Positions 21,334 to 22,085 of a stretch of 22,085 nucleotides of DNA are shown piece by piece. The first letter of the stretch is position 1. Every line of letters starts with the position of its first letter. A program made the position numbers and the translations under genes. This stretch comes from an uncultured Bacilli bacterium (lineage in GTDB: Bacteria > Bacillota_I > Bacilli_A > RF39 > UBA660): positions 1 through 22,085 of the forward strand of contig CANRGI010000002.1 in assembly GCA_947630095.1 (NCBI GenBank), written 5' to 3'. Under the pieces are notes generated by a model. That model did not search any database and was not told the DNA's origin. It was given only the letters and a program-made list of their open reading frames with translations.

Positions 21334-22085
21334 TTATTTTTTAGTTTGTTTACAAATTTTTTTTAAATTTTTTTCTCTAATGGCTTCAAAGTCAGTTCTA
21401 AAGCCAAAAACTTCGTGTAAGTTATCTGTTAAGTCTGTTCTTATGTAATTTGGAGAGTAAACATCGTTGCTATCTAATTTTAAATTCATTTCTCTTAATG
21501 TATCTAGTATATCTCCAACAGTATACTTATTATTTAATTTCTTTTCTAAAAGTCTATATATAACTAATGCTAAAAAACAAAGTAGAAAATGTGCTTTAAT
21601 GTTTTCTTCTGTCCAATGAAAAGCAGGTCTTGCTTTAAATTCACTTTTCATTATTCTAAAACTTTCTTCTATTTCCCATCTATTATGATTAACTTTTATT
21701 ATTTCTTCAACCCCATCTTCTAAGTTTGTACATACTGCATATAATCCATCATATTTAGATTCTTCTTCGATTACTGACTGATTTATGGAATAATATGTTT
21801 CATTTGCAATTTCACCTGTTTCAGTAGTATTTATATTTTCTATAAATCTTTTTGGATCATTTTGTTTTGCTTTTCCTATTTTTTTAGGGTTTTGTTCTAT
21901 CATTTTTTTTGCCCTTTCAATTTGATTGTTCCGAATATGTTTTTGATATTCTTGATATTTAACAGAAAAAGTAACAATAAGCCTTTGTTCTAAGTTTCCG
22001 TCTTTAACCCATCTTTCTTTATAAAAAGTTTTATCTTTATATGCTTCAATTAAGTTTTCGTCACTTCTTAACTTTTCAATATTGT
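21334..22085 (-). CDS. IS1634-type DDE transposase, 5' end outside the window
   Basis: This is the C-terminal part (about 250 residues) of a DDE transposase. An internal ATG sits at 21903, but the frame stays open to the window edge and encodes plausible transposase sequence (ERWVKDGNLEQRLIVTFS, KYQEYQKHIRNNQIERAKK), so the true start lies beyond 22085. The IS4/IS1634 superfamily signature is clear: YDGLYAVCTNLED, NHNRWEIEESFRIMKSEFKARP (third catalytic acidic residue region), IKAHFLLCFLALVIYRLLEKKL and the tail RTDLTDNLHEVFGFRTDF. No frameshift or internal stop is seen in the visible part. Whether the element is complete cannot be judged here. Confidence 0.85.
   Translation of the reverse strand, partial: NIEKLRSDENLIEAYKDKTFYKERWVKDGNLEQRLIVTFSVKYQEYQKHIRNNQIERAKKMIEQNPKKIGKAKQNDPKRFIENINTTETGEIANETYYSINQSVIEEESKYDGLYAVCTNLEDGVEEIIKVNHNRWEIEESFRIMKSEFKARPAFHWTEENIKAHFLLCFLALVIYRLLEKKLNNKYTVGDILDTLREMNLKLDSNDVYSPNYIRTDLTDNLHEVFGFRTDFEAIREKNLKKICKQTKK

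Overview
The window is very AT-rich. It has dense, mostly short-spaced operons with AGGAGG-type ribosome binding sites, TTGACA/TATAAT-like promoters and hairpin-plus-T terminators. Trp is encoded by TGG and the standard code works throughout. Together with the gene families (OmpR/HisKA two-component pair, RelQ-like alarmone synthetase, heterodimeric ABC exporter, ECF sigma factor, SleB-like hydrolase), this points to a low-GC Bacillota, probably an uncultured gut-type Bacilli/Erysipelotrichia-like lineage. The taxonomic placement is inference.

Layout. 1-1560: a TasA/camelysin-like exported protein and an unknown single-pass protein. 1561-2050: no protein gene, but two candidate promoters and a strong terminator delimit a candidate structured noncoding RNA. 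2052-5327: one likely operon of a CmpB-type membrane protein, an OmpR-family response regulator, a sensor kinase and a small alarmone synthetase. 5411-9455: a heterodimeric ABC exporter behind a small palindrome. 9538-12344: an ECF sigma factor, an overlapping membrane protein that is probably its anti-sigma factor, and two paralogous membrane-anchored proteins. 12466-13939: an XRE regulator with membrane segments, overlapping a DUF4097-like beta-solenoid protein.

The most interesting part is 13952-19705. On the minus strand lies an uptake-type ABC operon (substrate-binding protein, ATPase, permease) of the NMT1/SsuABC/ThiXYZ type. Its ATPase gene is cut in two, directly after the ABC signature motif, by a 3237-bp element. 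The element carries a 40-codon ORF, a large serine recombinase and a DUF4143-type AAA ATPase. The cut ends share a 9-bp direct repeat that is exactly the codons for Q-R-V. Recombining the two copies restores a 247-residue ATPase in frame. The ends joined as a circle form an imperfect 46-bp palindrome, as expected of a serine-integrase attP. The operon could therefore be off while the element is integrated and on after excision. That switch is inference; the geometry is read directly from the sequence.

19776-20960 (minus) is a SleB-like cell-wall hydrolase with a very good promoter, direct repeats around its -35 box, and a separate short promoter-to-terminator unit upstream. The window ends in the 3' part of a DDE transposase of IS1634 type that continues past 22085. 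None of the 22 natural gene ends uses TGA. The only TGA stop is the one created by the insertion.
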